Source: an uncultured Dysgonomonas sp. (GTDB lineage: Bacteria > Bacteroidota > Bacteroidia > Bacteroidales > Dysgonomonadaceae). From it: a stretch of DNA of 22,527 nt. The notes beneath the pieces were generated by a model that was given only the letters and a program-made list of their open reading frames with translations, ran no database searches and had not been told where the DNA came from. The stretch lies in contig CALKIV010000040.1 in NCBI GenBank assembly GCA_937995835.1, positions 1-22,527 on the forward strand, read 5' to 3'. Numbering within the stretch: position 1 is the stretch's first letter; the number at the start of each line of letters is the position of its first letter. This document shows positions 15,387 to 22,527 of this stretch, piece by piece. The position numbers were made by a program, and so were the translations under genes.

Positions 15387-15743
15387 ATGCGTAGTTATCT
15401 AAAATACATATCCCTGTTAGTGCCTTTGGCAGTTTTGCTGTCTTTGCCTTGCGCCACCAAGCGCCAGATAAAGCAGAGCACAACTACACAAGGGACACAC
15501 ATGATAGCCAACAAAGGAGAGGGTGCCAAATTATGCACGAGCTCGTTTGTGGACGAAAATCAGATACAGTATTCTATTACGCAAAAAGGATGCGACTCTC
15601 CCCTAGTCGCCCTAACTTCTGCTGAGTCTGCAATTCCTCTTCTTTCTGTAATAAGAGAAAAGATTGATTTCAAGAATCTTAGCCAGAAGAAACCTACCAT
15701 CCCCCTTTTCTTGCTATATAGCAAATTGATAATTTACTTCTGA
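15387..15743 (+). CDS. Small hypothetical exported or lipid-anchored protein
   Basis: A 118-residue protein from the ATG at 15387, preferred over an in-frame ATG at 15324 because it begins directly with a signal-like sequence (MRSYLKYISLLVPLAVLLSL). A cysteine at 22 follows LSLP, a weak lipobox, so lipidation is uncertain. The mature part is polar with two further cysteines (C50, C69) that might form a disulfide, and the last 15 residues are hydrophobic (IPLFLLYSKLIIYF). I recognise no family. It lies 98 bases upstream of the DoxD-DoxA gene but has its own probable terminator in between. Its coding status is likely but not proven. Confidence 0.5.
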   Translation: MRSYLKYISLLVPLAVLLSLPCATKRQIKQSTTTQGTHMIANKGEGAKLCTSSFVDENQIQYSITQKGCDSPLVALTSAESAIPLLSVIREKIDFKNLSQKKPTIPLFLLYSKLIIYF

Positions 15744-15752
15744 GTATATACT

Positions 15753-15774
15753 CTCTTATCCTAAGAGCTTTTTT
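15753..15774 (+). terminator. Probable intrinsic terminator after the small orphan gene
   Basis: CTCTTA (15753-15758) and TAAGAG (15762-15767) form a 6-bp stem with a 3-base loop, followed by C and six Ts. The stem is short and AT-rich. A perfect 12-base palindrome GAGTATATACTC (15742-15753) overlaps its left edge. Confidence 0.5.
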
Positions 15775-15803
15775 CATATAGAATTCTTCTGAACTTCTAT
15801 ATG
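15775..15803 (+). repeat. Inverted repeat upstream of the doxD-like gene
   Basis: CATATAGAATTC pairs with GAA and TTCTATATG (one bulged C, loop TTCT), a stem of about 12 bp, ending 38 bases before the ATG at 15842. It could be an operator or a leader hairpin of the DoxD-DoxA gene. Confidence 0.4.
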
Positions 15804-15841
15804 GCAATCTTGTGTATATCTCTAAAACAAATTAAATTATC

Positions 15842-16873
15842 ATGACTGGAAATAACATAAAACAATCTGAACAATCATATCTTACGGCAGGCACTTTTAC
15901 CCTTGCCTTACGCCTTGTAGTAGGCTGGACATATTTCTCTGCTTTCTGGAGAAGACTTATATTAGAAAACAAATTAAACCCTGACGAAGCAGGCTATATT
16001 GGCGAAAAGTTTAATCACTTCTTGCCCAATGCACTGGGCATTAAGCCAATGATAGAGTTTCTGGTTTCCAACCCTGACTATCTATGGTGGGCCATGTTGA
16101 TCTTCACCCTCGTAGAGGCAGTTGTGGGACTATTCATCATGCTTGGGCTATTCACCCGACTGATGAGTGTTGGTGTATTGGCTCTCGCCTCGGGTATCCT
16201 TTTAGGCTCTGGATGGCTAGGGACCACATGCTTAGACGAGTGGCAAATTGGAGTATTAGGAATGGCTACCGGCTTCACTCTGTTTTTCACGGGTGGTGGA
16301 CGATATTCTTTAGATAATGCTTGGCTGAATAAACCCCCTTTGGCTAATCATAAGTTATACAGTTGGTTGGCTTCGGGCGTACTTCCTCTAGGCGAAAAAA
16401 TGGTGCATCGCATCGTATTAGGAGGAGCCGGATTTATTCTATTTATGACCCTGATGACCAATCAAGTATTCCATGGTGGAGTATGGGGCACATTGCACAA
16501 CAAGTCCGTGAAGCCTAAAGTGGAAATCTCAGATGCTAGCTTAACTGCAGACAAACTAAGCTTCACCGTATTCAGGGTAGAAGGGGCTGATGTATATGGC
16601 TCATTCCTGATTGGCATCACCCTGCAAGATGCAGAGGGTAACACTGTTTTGGACTACGATGGCAAAGCTCTATCTCAACTTCCTACTGAAAATATTACCA
16701 ATGCTTATGTGGCAAAAGTGAAACCAGGAAAACATAGTATGATTATTCCTCTTGGCGCCAAAGCTGAAATCAAAATATCTGCAACTGAGGCACAAAGCTT
16801 TGCTAAAGGAAAATACAAACTGATCCTTACTGATATTAGTGGCACCACTTGGCAACAAGACATCACACTATAA
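15842..16873 (+). CDS. Fused DoxD-DoxA protein (thiosulfate:quinone oxidoreductase-like)
   Basis: A 343-residue protein joining two parts that are separate in Acidianus. The N-terminal DoxD/DoxX part (about 15-160) has four membrane helices with GWTYFSAFWRR (28-38), the Glu in FTLVEAVVGL, and LGTTCLDEWQIG with C130. A further helix near 190-205 leads to the DoxA-like domain (about 225-343), which is beta-rich and probably faces the periplasm. In Acidianus this pair oxidises thiosulfate to tetrathionate and reduces quinone. In anaerobic Bacteroidota the real reaction is untested, and annotations such as terminal quinol oxidase subunit overstate what is known. It is probably monocistronic. Confidence 0.85.
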   Translation: MTGNNIKQSEQSYLTAGTFTLALRLVVGWTYFSAFWRRLILENKLNPDEAGYIGEKFNHFLPNALGIKPMIEFLVSNPDYLWWAMLIFTLVEAVVGLFIMLGLFTRLMSVGVLALASGILLGSGWLGTTCLDEWQIGVLGMATGFTLFFTGGGRYSLDNAWLNKPPLANHKLYSWLASGVLPLGEKMVHRIVLGGAGFILFMTLMTNQVFHGGVWGTLHNKSVKPKVEISDASLTADKLSFTVFRVEGADVYGSFLIGITLQDAEGNTVLDYDGKALSQLPTENITNAYVAKVKPGKHSMIIPLGAKAEIKISATEAQSFAKGKYKLILTDISGTTWQQDITL

Positions 16874-16932
16874 GCCGATTAAGCTCCTACAAAATAAAAG
16901 ATTACAAATACTCCCCAAAAGCGTAATCTAAT

Positions 16933-16974
16933 GAAATGACCCTCGTTACAAAATTTTGCAACGAGGGTCATTTC
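16933..16974. terminator. Long inverted repeat, bidirectional terminator
   Basis: Two 21-base arms (16933-16953 and 16954-16974) are complementary with one mismatch; the core is ATGACCCTCGTT against AACGAGGGTCAT. It lies between the converging doxD-like gene and the division cluster. The flanks have no long T-run, but the stem is strong and its position fits a shared transcript end. Confidence 0.75.
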
Positions 16975-17009
16975 GATAAAGTATCTTTATAAATAATCTT
17001 CTTTTGAGA

Positions 17010-17462
17010 TTATTTTGCCAAAAGTCTTTTTACTGTTTCGGAAATCATTTTTCCGGCTGCAACGCCTGCTAATTCTTTAGTTGCCATACCCATCACCTTG
17101 CCCATATCTGCTGGAGAAGAAGCTCCAACTTTGCTGATGATGTCTTTCAGTCTTACTTCCAGTTCTTCCGCTGTCAACTGTTTAGGTAGATATTCTTCTA
17201 GTACTTTTACTTCTTCTAGTTCTTTATCAGCCAAATCTTCACGTCCTTGCGACTTATAAACCTCAGCGCTTTCATTACGTTGTTTTGCCATTTTTTGCAA
17301 AATTCCGATTGCTGTTTCATCGCTAAGTACACCTTCTGCACCCTTTGCCGTATTGGCCTCGATGAATTCCTTTTTCATTCCTCGCAATGCATCTAGACGG
17401 ACTCTATCTTTCGCCTTCATTGCTGCTACTATGTCTTTACTAACTTGGTCAAATAAGCTCAT
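17010..17462 (-). CDS. YqeY/GatB C-terminal-like protein
   Basis: A 150-residue, mostly helical YqeY family protein. It opens MSLFDQVSKDIVAAMKAKDRVRLDALRG. The middle has LEEYLPKQLTAEEL, and the end SSPADMGKVMGMATKELAGVAAGK matches the signature of the tail domain shared with the GatB subunit of aminoacyl-tRNA amidotransferase. The full usual length is present. Such proteins are thought to have a tRNA-related role, but this is not settled for stand-alone members. It is the last gene of the minus-strand division cluster, 33 bases after ftsZ, and probably part of that transcript. Confidence 0.9.
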   Translation of the reverse strand: MSLFDQVSKDIVAAMKAKDRVRLDALRGMKKEFIEANTAKGAEGVLSDETAIGILQKMAKQRNESAEVYKSQGREDLADKELEEVKVLEEYLPKQLTAEELEVRLKDIISKVGASSPADMGKVMGMATKELAGVAAGKMISETVKRLLAK

Positions 17463-17495
17463 GTCGTTTCTGATATTTTATTAGTTCTAGATTTT

Positions 17496-18794
17496 TTAAA
17501 ATTCCTCATTAAATAAGCCTGAATCTTTTTTGTCCGACTTATATTCCATCGGATTAAATTTATCATCACGCTTAAAGACTGGAGTATTTTCCAGTGCATC
17601 TATTATTCTGTCATTGTCCAATTCTTCTGACGAAAGGATAATTGGCTTAGGGCTAAAGAATGTGGAGCGAACATCAAATGGCTTTACACCATTTTTTCCA
17701 TAATGCTCTTCTATCATTTTGCCTATGCGGCGCTTCTCTTCTTCCATTTGCAAGCGCTCTTCTTCCTCTTCTTGGTCTTCTCCTGCAAAGAGATCAGGTA
17801 TTTCATCGATACCTGGGATATTTTCCATCCCAAATCCGGTAGCCAAAAGTGTGATCTTAATCTGATTAGTCAAATTTGGATCAATTGCCGTACCCCATAT
17901 CACTTCTATCTCAGGACCAAAGCGCTTCATGAAGTTAGACACTGCACTCATTTCTTCGATAATCAATGGAGAGTCTGGGCCCGAATAGATATTAAACAAT
18001 ATTTTCTTCGCTTGGAACACATCATTGTTGTTCAACAATGGAGAGTTCAGTGCATTCAATATTGCATCTTCTACACGGTTTTCGTCCTCACCATGTCCTG
18101 TACTCATGATGGCTACGCCTCCATCTTTCAAGATGGTACGCACATCGGCAAAGTCCAGATTGATATGCCCATGCACCGTAATGATTTCAGCTATTCCTTT
18201 GGCAGCTATCGCTAAAGTATCATCAGCCTTAGCAAATGCATCTTGAATCGTGAAATCAGCATATATATCTATCAGACGCTCGTTGTTTATGACAAGCAAA
18301 GCGTCTACATTGCGAGTCATTTGCTCCACGCCTTTCAGCGCTTGATATATTTTTTTCCAACCCTCGAAAACAAAAGGGATGGTGACGATACCCACAGTCA
18401 GAATGCCCATTTCTTTAGCAATACCGGCTACCACAGGGGCAGCCCCCGTTCCGGTACCTCCTCCCATTCCGGCAGTGACGAATACCATCTTAGTGCCATC
18501 GCCCAACAGACGCTGAATATCTGCTTTGCTTTCTTCGGCAGCAGCGCGAGCCACTTCCGGCTTATTGCCTGCACCTAATCCCTCGGTGATGGTTTTGCCT
18601 AGTTGCAATTTTGTTTCCACCGGCGATTCCAGCAGTGCCTGATTATCCGTATTACACAAGGCAAATGAAACATCGTGGATGCCTTCATTATACATATGAT
18701 TTACGGCATTTCCTCCACCACCACCAACGCCAATGACTTTGATGATGGACTGTGTGCGCTGTGGAAATTGAAATTTTAGCAAATCGTCTTTCAT
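17496..18794 (-). CDS. ftsZ: Cell division protein FtsZ
   Basis: A tubulin-like GTPase that forms the division ring. I choose the ATG at 18794 (432 residues, MKDDLLKFQFP) because Bacteroides FtsZ proteins start similarly and it falls 16 bases after the ftsA stop. An in-frame ATG at 18821 would overlap ftsA. The GTP-binding loop GMGGGTGTGAAP is at about 109-120, and the T7 loop NLDFADV carries the catalytic aspartates. The C-terminal third after about 320 is a charged linker with an acidic run (EEEEE). A peptide resembling the conserved FtsA-binding tail, ENTPVFKR, lies about 25 residues before the end, followed by an extra polar stretch instead of ending the protein. Neighbours ftsA and ftsQ confirm the assignment. 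Confidence 0.97.
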   Translation of the reverse strand: MKDDLLKFQFPQRTQSIIKVIGVGGGGGNAVNHMYNEGIHDVSFALCNTDNQALLESPVETKLQLGKTITEGLGAGNKPEVARAAAEESKADIQRLLGDGTKMVFVTAGMGGGTGTGAAPVVAGIAKEMGILTVGIVTIPFVFEGWKKIYQALKGVEQMTRNVDALLVINNERLIDIYADFTIQDAFAKADDTLAIAAKGIAEIITVHGHINLDFADVRTILKDGGVAIMSTGHGEDENRVEDAILNALNSPLLNNNDVFQAKKILFNIYSGPDSPLIIEEMSAVSNFMKRFGPEIEVIWGTAIDPNLTNQIKITLLATGFGMENIPGIDEIPDLFAGEDQEEEEERLQMEEEKRRIGKMIEEHYGKNGVKPFDVRSTFFSPKPIILSSEELDNDRIIDALENTPVFKRDDKFNPMEYKSDKKDSGLFNEEF

Positions 18795-18810
18795 ATCTGT
18801 TTTATCTAAT

Positions 18811-20142
18811 TCATTCTTCATCGTCTTCCTCTTCTTGGTCAGAGAACATTGTTCCTCCAAAGTTTTGCATTTTTTCGAAGAAATGGAAAACTCCTTGTTT
18901 CGTACCCGACTTTTTCTTTTCCGTTTTCTTCTTCTCCTTCTTGGTTGGCTGAGGAGTTTCTTGCACTTCCACTGTTGGCTGAGGAGTCGCCACCTCTACC
19001 GGCTTAGGTGCTTCTATCAACTCACAATTCTCGTTTGCAAAAAGCAAGAGCCCTAACACTTGCGTGTAAGCAGGATCGTGTAGCAAATCAGATGCATTGT
19101 TGATATACACTCGTTTAGGAGTTGCTCTTTTGACCGTCATTTGAGCTTTTTCTTCCAAGTACTCATTCAGCCCTTCAAGTTGAGAGGCTCCACCAATGGT
19201 CAAAATGCCTGCTTTCAGATCTTCAGCATAGCCTGATTCTTTCATCTGATGCACCACATTAAGAATGATTTCATCCATTCTTAACTGTATCACTTTGTTC
19301 AGCTCACGCAAATCTATTTCTTCGGTCAACTCGTTGCCTCCATCCTTGGAGTGCTTTCCTAGTTTACCGTATTTTATCTTGTATTTTTCTGCTGCATCGA
19401 AAGTGAAGCCTAAAGCTTGCACATCCTTCGTTACGGTTTGCCCTCCGAAAGGAATAACTTTCATAAACTTCAGCAATCCTTCTTTATAGATCGACACCGT
19501 AGTGGTGCCGGCACCAAAGTCTATCAACGCACAACCATCTTGCCTGTCTTCAGCCTCTACCACTAAAGCACCTGCTGCGATGGCTCCTGTGATATAGGAC
19601 TTTATATGTATAGATGTTTTTTCCTCGATGCTTCGTTTCAGATTTGTCCTAATATTAGGAGGTCCGATAACGATAATAGATCGTGCCTCAATAGAGGTTG
19701 CGACTTTACCAATAGGATTTTCGTCGGCAACGCTATCAAGAAAATATTGAGATTCGTGCACACTATAATTAGTGAAAAAATCCGGCTTGTTTAGTTTTGC
19801 TTGTTGGGTCATGCCATCCAACATCGTAATGGTGATCGGTGTGTTGCCATCCAAAAGTTTTGTCTCCGTATGCTCTTGGGCTCTCAACGATTTACCACTC
19901 ACTGAAACATAGACAGAGCCAATCTTTTTACCAATCTTATTTTCCAAAAGATTGATTATCTTTTTGATCTTTCCGGCTGCTGCATCTATATTATAGATCA
20001 CTCCATACTTGACACACGAATCTGATGGAATGGTCTCAGACGCAAGAATGGTGATTACTCCTTGTGTGTTCTGGCGGGCAACTATTCCTGTTATTTTAGT
20101 TGTGCCTAATTCTACTACAACTATAAATCCTGATTGCTCCAT
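18811..20142 (-). CDS. ftsA: Cell division protein FtsA
   Basis: A 443-residue actin-like ATPase that tethers FtsZ to the membrane. Phosphate-1 motif VVVELGTTKITGIV (8-21) has Glu where many species have Asp, which as I recall is usual in this phylum. Phosphate-2 reads ALIDFGAGTTTV, and the adenosine-contact region ILTIGGASQLEG follows. A Pro/Lys-rich linker (about 380-415, PQPTVEV then KKEKKKTEKKK) leads to an amphipathic helix with several aromatic residues (GVFHFFEKMQNFGGTMF), the membrane-targeting sequence. The protein then ends in an acidic run EEEDDEE. The order ftsQ-ftsA-ftsZ and spacing of 22 bases from ftsQ support one operon. Confidence 0.96.
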   Translation of the reverse strand: MEQSGFIVVVELGTTKITGIVARQNTQGVITILASETIPSDSCVKYGVIYNIDAAAGKIKKIINLLENKIGKKIGSVYVSVSGKSLRAQEHTETKLLDGNTPITITMLDGMTQQAKLNKPDFFTNYSVHESQYFLDSVADENPIGKVATSIEARSIIVIGPPNIRTNLKRSIEEKTSIHIKSYITGAIAAGALVVEAEDRQDGCALIDFGAGTTTVSIYKEGLLKFMKVIPFGGQTVTKDVQALGFTFDAAEKYKIKYGKLGKHSKDGGNELTEEIDLRELNKVIQLRMDEIILNVVHQMKESGYAEDLKAGILTIGGASQLEGLNEYLEEKAQMTVKRATPKRVYINNASDLLHDPAYTQVLGLLLFANENCELIEAPKPVEVATPQPTVEVQETPQPTKKEKKKTEKKKSGTKQGVFHFFEKMQNFGGTMFSDQEEEDDEE

Positions 20143-20164
20143 ATCTTTTTAAATTGACTCCTTT

Positions 20165-20896
20165 TTATTTTCTAGTACAAACTACTTGTTTGTTATACTT
20201 CAAATTGATTGCTGAGTATTGGTTCCAGCCGATTCGGTTCAAGCCATCTTTATAGAACTTCATCAACTTATCCAACTTCTCCTCCACATCTGTTAGCGAT
20301 CCCAGAATAATGGTTTGATCCCCTACTCTTGGGATGAATGACACGTCACCATTGGCTCTTACTATAATTTGTTCAACCTGAGCGTTCCAAAACTCATTGT
20401 CATGCAAAAATAATGCAAATTTATATAATTCACCCGTTGCAAAGGATTCTTTTATTTCTCCTGTTACTATTGGTAAATAAGCTGCGTATCTTCTGGATAA
20501 GGGCATCACCTTAGCTTCGCTATCGACATAATATCCTTCGCCAGAGTTGGGCATTACTCTTAAAATAGGCTTTCTTTCTTCTAAAACAATTCTTATCTTA
20601 CTTTTGTTTGTCACAAACACCTCTGCCTTTTTAATGTGTTTGTTTCCCAATATGAATTCTTCGATTTCCACCGTATTAACCTCCGATAATAATCTATTGG
20701 ATGGGTCTAAACCTTTGTCCTTTATCTTTCGGACAACATCTTCGGTATCTATAAACTGATCATAAACGGCATTACTAACCACCACATCAAAGCCCTGACA
20801 CACCTCTTCTCCTGATTTATCTTTGAAATAAAATGCAGAAAAAACAAGGTAGCCAGTCACTAAGACAAATGTTGATATCAGTAACGCTTTCTTCAT
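20165..20896 (-). CDS. ftsQ: Cell division protein FtsQ
   Basis: A 243-residue bitopic inner-membrane protein. One N-terminal transmembrane helix (about 4-23, ALLISTFVLVTGYLVFSAFY) is followed by a periplasmic POTRA-like region (about 38-110, with HIKKAEVFVTNKSKIRIVLEERKPI), then the beta domain typical of FtsQ (YYVDSEAKVMPLS, LPIVTGEI). It joins the divisome and links early and late division proteins. Sequence is poorly conserved in this family; assignment rests on these motifs plus the position between murC and ftsA. Its start is separated from the murC stop by one base, so translation is probably coupled. Confidence 0.93.
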   Translation of the reverse strand: MKKALLISTFVLVTGYLVFSAFYFKDKSGEEVCQGFDVVVSNAVYDQFIDTEDVVRKIKDKGLDPSNRLLSEVNTVEIEEFILGNKHIKKAEVFVTNKSKIRIVLEERKPILRVMPNSGEGYYVDSEAKVMPLSRRYAAYLPIVTGEIKESFATGELYKFALFLHDNEFWNAQVEQIIVRANGDVSFIPRVGDQTIILGSLTDVEEKLDKLMKFYKDGLNRIGWNQYSAINLKYNKQVVCTRK

Positions 20897-20897
20897 A

Positions 20898-22268
20898 TTA
20901 TATCCTTTTCTCCAATAGCTCTTTGATTGGCAAAAGCAATTTATCGATATCTCCTGCCCCCATCGTTAGCAGTACATCGATATCCTTTTTCTCTTCCAAA
21001 ACCTTCAATAGTTCTTCTTTGCTACATAGCATCTTAGGACACGTAACTTTATCAAAAATAATTTGAGAGCTTACGCCTTTGATGGGTTCTTCTCGTGCCG
21101 GATAGATATCCAGCAAAATAAGTTCGTCAAGAAGAGACAAACTTTCGGCAAATTGATCAACAAAATCGCGAGTACGTGTATAGAGATGTGGCTGAAACAC
21201 GCCTGTTACCTTTCTGTCAGGATATAATTCTTTGACAGAAGTGATGCTTGCACGCAACTCGTCAGGGTGATGCGCATAATCGTCTATAAAAACAATTTTG
21301 TCGGTTTTTAAGTAAAAATCAAAACGACGTTTTGCCCCCATAAAGGATTTCATCGCCGAACGCAATTCGTCTGCAGTGGCGCCATTCAGGTAGGCAATAG
21401 CCATCGCTCCCACTCCATTCTCAATATTTATTTTGATAGGAACTCCTAAGTGTACATCTTTGATTTCCTCCTCTGGAGTAACAAAGTCAAAGATAATTTC
21501 TCCGTTTCCTATTTTTATGTTTTGTGCTCTAAAGTCTCCTTCTTCTATGCCATAGGTGTAAACTTTTACACCTGCCTGCACTTGTGGTTTCAGGTTAATT
21601 CCTTGTCGCATCACCAATGCTCCACCCGGCTGAACAAGGCTCGTAAATTTCTCGAAGCTCTTGATATATTCTTCGGCAGTGCCATAGATATCTAAATGAT
21701 CGGGCGACACGGAAGTGATCAGCGCCATATATGGATGCAACCAATGGAACGATCTATCATACTCGTCAGCTTCTATGACTGTCAGTGTGCTTTTGTCTGA
21801 TAGCAGTAAATTGCTATTGTAGTTCTTCAAGATTCCACCTAAGAAAGCATTACAATCTAAGTGCGATTGCTTTAATATATGTGCCAACATGCTAGAGGTG
21901 GTCGTTTTACCATGGGTCCCGGCACAACACAATCCTTTATTGCTCTTGGTGATGATACCTAATACTTCGGCACGTTTTTTCATCGTAAATTTCTCATTCA
22001 GAAAAAACAGAAGTTCTTCATTATCACGAGGAATTGCCGGAGTATAAACCACCAATGTGTATTTTTTATCTAAACAGTATACAGGAATCAGCTTCACACT
22101 ATCGAAATAATGCACCTCTGCCCCTTCTTTTGCCAGTTCTTTGGTCAATGCTGTTTCGGTACGATCATACCCTGCCACCTTCTTCCCTTTGGACATAAAG
22201 TAGCGAGCGAGATTGCTCATCCCAATCCCTCCTATTCCCAAAAAATATACTGTTTGTATCTTATCCAT
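20898..22268 (-). CDS. murC: UDP-N-acetylmuramate--L-alanine ligase MurC
   Basis: A 456-residue cytoplasmic ligase that adds L-alanine to UDP-MurNAc using ATP, the first amino acid step of peptidoglycan precursor synthesis. An N-terminal nucleotide-binding fold shows FLGIGGIGMSNLA (9-21). The central ATPase domain has the P-loop AGTHGKTTT (116-124) and DEYDRSF. DDYAHHP and GVFQPHLYTRTRDF mark the start of the C-terminal domain. The length is normal, and the ATG at 22268 gives a standard N-terminus. It lies 4 bases after murG and 1 base before ftsQ, in the order usual for Bacteroidota. Confidence 0.97.
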   Translation of the reverse strand: MDKIQTVYFLGIGGIGMSNLARYFMSKGKKVAGYDRTETALTKELAKEGAEVHYFDSVKLIPVYCLDKKYTLVVYTPAIPRDNEELLFFLNEKFTMKKRAEVLGIITKSNKGLCCAGTHGKTTTSSMLAHILKQSHLDCNAFLGGILKNYNSNLLLSDKSTLTVIEADEYDRSFHWLHPYMALITSVSPDHLDIYGTAEEYIKSFEKFTSLVQPGGALVMRQGINLKPQVQAGVKVYTYGIEEGDFRAQNIKIGNGEIIFDFVTPEEEIKDVHLGVPIKINIENGVGAMAIAYLNGATADELRSAMKSFMGAKRRFDFYLKTDKIVFIDDYAHHPDELRASITSVKELYPDRKVTGVFQPHLYTRTRDFVDQFAESLSLLDELILLDIYPAREEPIKGVSSQIIFDKVTCPKMLCSKEELLKVLEEKKDIDVLLTMGAGDIDKLLLPIKELLEKRI

Positions 22269-22272
22269 TGTC

Positions 22273-22527
22273 TTATTTGTTTTGTTCTATTATCTTGACA
22301 ATTTCATCTGTTATCTTGTCCGTAGCGCCAGGGAAAGCCATCTTCTTGATATTAGCAGAAAGCATGGCTAGTCTCTCGTCCGAATTGATCGTTTCCAAAG
22401 CTATATCAACCATTTTCTCAGAAGCTTGACTATCTTCTACCATGAGGGCTGCATCACGTTCTACTAAGGCTTGTGCATTCTTGGTCTGATGATCTTCGGC
22501 CACATTAGGCGAAGGTATAAGAATGGT
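22273..22527 (-). CDS. murG: MurG, C-terminal fragment (runs off the window)
   Basis: The last 84 codons of the lipid II glycosyltransferase that transfers GlcNAc from UDP-GlcNAc to lipid I at the membrane. The visible part opens in frame with ILIPSPNVAEDHQTKNAQAL, the conserved nucleotide-sugar-binding region near the C-terminus of MurG, and ends with a helical tail. The 5' end lies beyond base 22527; an internal GTG at 22503 is not a start. The 4-base gap to murC indicates tight co-transcription. Confidence 0.95.
   Translation of the reverse strand, partial: TILIPSPNVAEDHQTKNAQALVERDAALMVEDSQASEKMVDIALETINSDERLAMLSANIKKMAFPGATDKITDEIVKIIEQNK

Noticed and set aside
17660..18578. Plus-strand frames, one of 170 codons
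   Set aside because: They are antisense to ftsZ, whose GTPase motifs are intact; no family is recognisable in these frames.
1..22527. CRISPR array, tRNA/rRNA, insertion sequence or prophage
   Set aside because: No regularly spaced repeats, cloverleaf-like sequence, transposase or phage-like protein was seen on either strand.

Overview
The window looks like a chromosomal segment of a Bacteroidota member, most likely order Bacteroidales. Three things point there. The best promoter matches are of the Bacteroides type (-7 TAnnTTTG with an upstream TTTG/TTG box) and most genes lack a strong Shine-Dalgarno sequence. The division genes run murG-murC-ftsQ-ftsA-ftsZ-yqeY. The lipoproteins, the methylmalonyl/propionyl-CoA carboxylase operon and the DoxD-DoxA fusion are also of types common in that phylum. 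Genus cannot be fixed from the sequence alone. I see no tRNA, rRNA, insertion sequence, phage gene or CRISPR array.

Layout. 2-520: a gamma-carbonic-anhydrase-type hexapeptide protein. 521-820: a gap with a strong terminator and a possible short transcript. 821-4597: a DUF2339 membrane protein followed by a DUF3999 exported protein, closed by a terminator. 4827-7387: a two-gene unit of a lipoprotein GH28 polygalacturonase-type enzyme and a secreted alpha/beta-hydrolase esterase, probably for pectin breakdown. 7463-8344 (minus): a DUF3298 lipoprotein. 8518-12101 (minus): a three-gene biotin-dependent acyl-CoA carboxylase/decarboxylase operon (carboxyltransferase, biotin carboxylase, biotin carrier).

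12098-13277 is the most interesting part. It holds two divergently oriented cobalamin (B12) riboswitches, each behind its own TAnnTTTG promoter. The minus-strand one leads toward the carboxylase operon. The plus-strand one leads toward an AspT/YidE-family transporter (13278-14951) that is followed by a small cysteine-rich CWC protein. Each aptamer is followed by a hairpin and a short uncharacterised ORF. The divergent genes make metabolic sense together: methylmalonyl-CoA mutase needs B12, so B12 status decides whether succinate becomes propionate or has to be excreted, and one characterised AspT-family member (SucE1 of Corynebacterium) exports succinate. That link is inference.

15387-16873: a small orphan exported protein and a fused DoxD-DoxA protein. 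17010-22527 (minus): yqeY, ftsZ, ftsA, ftsQ, murC and the 3' end of murG, the conserved wall-synthesis and division cluster. A long inverted repeat lies between the two converging units.
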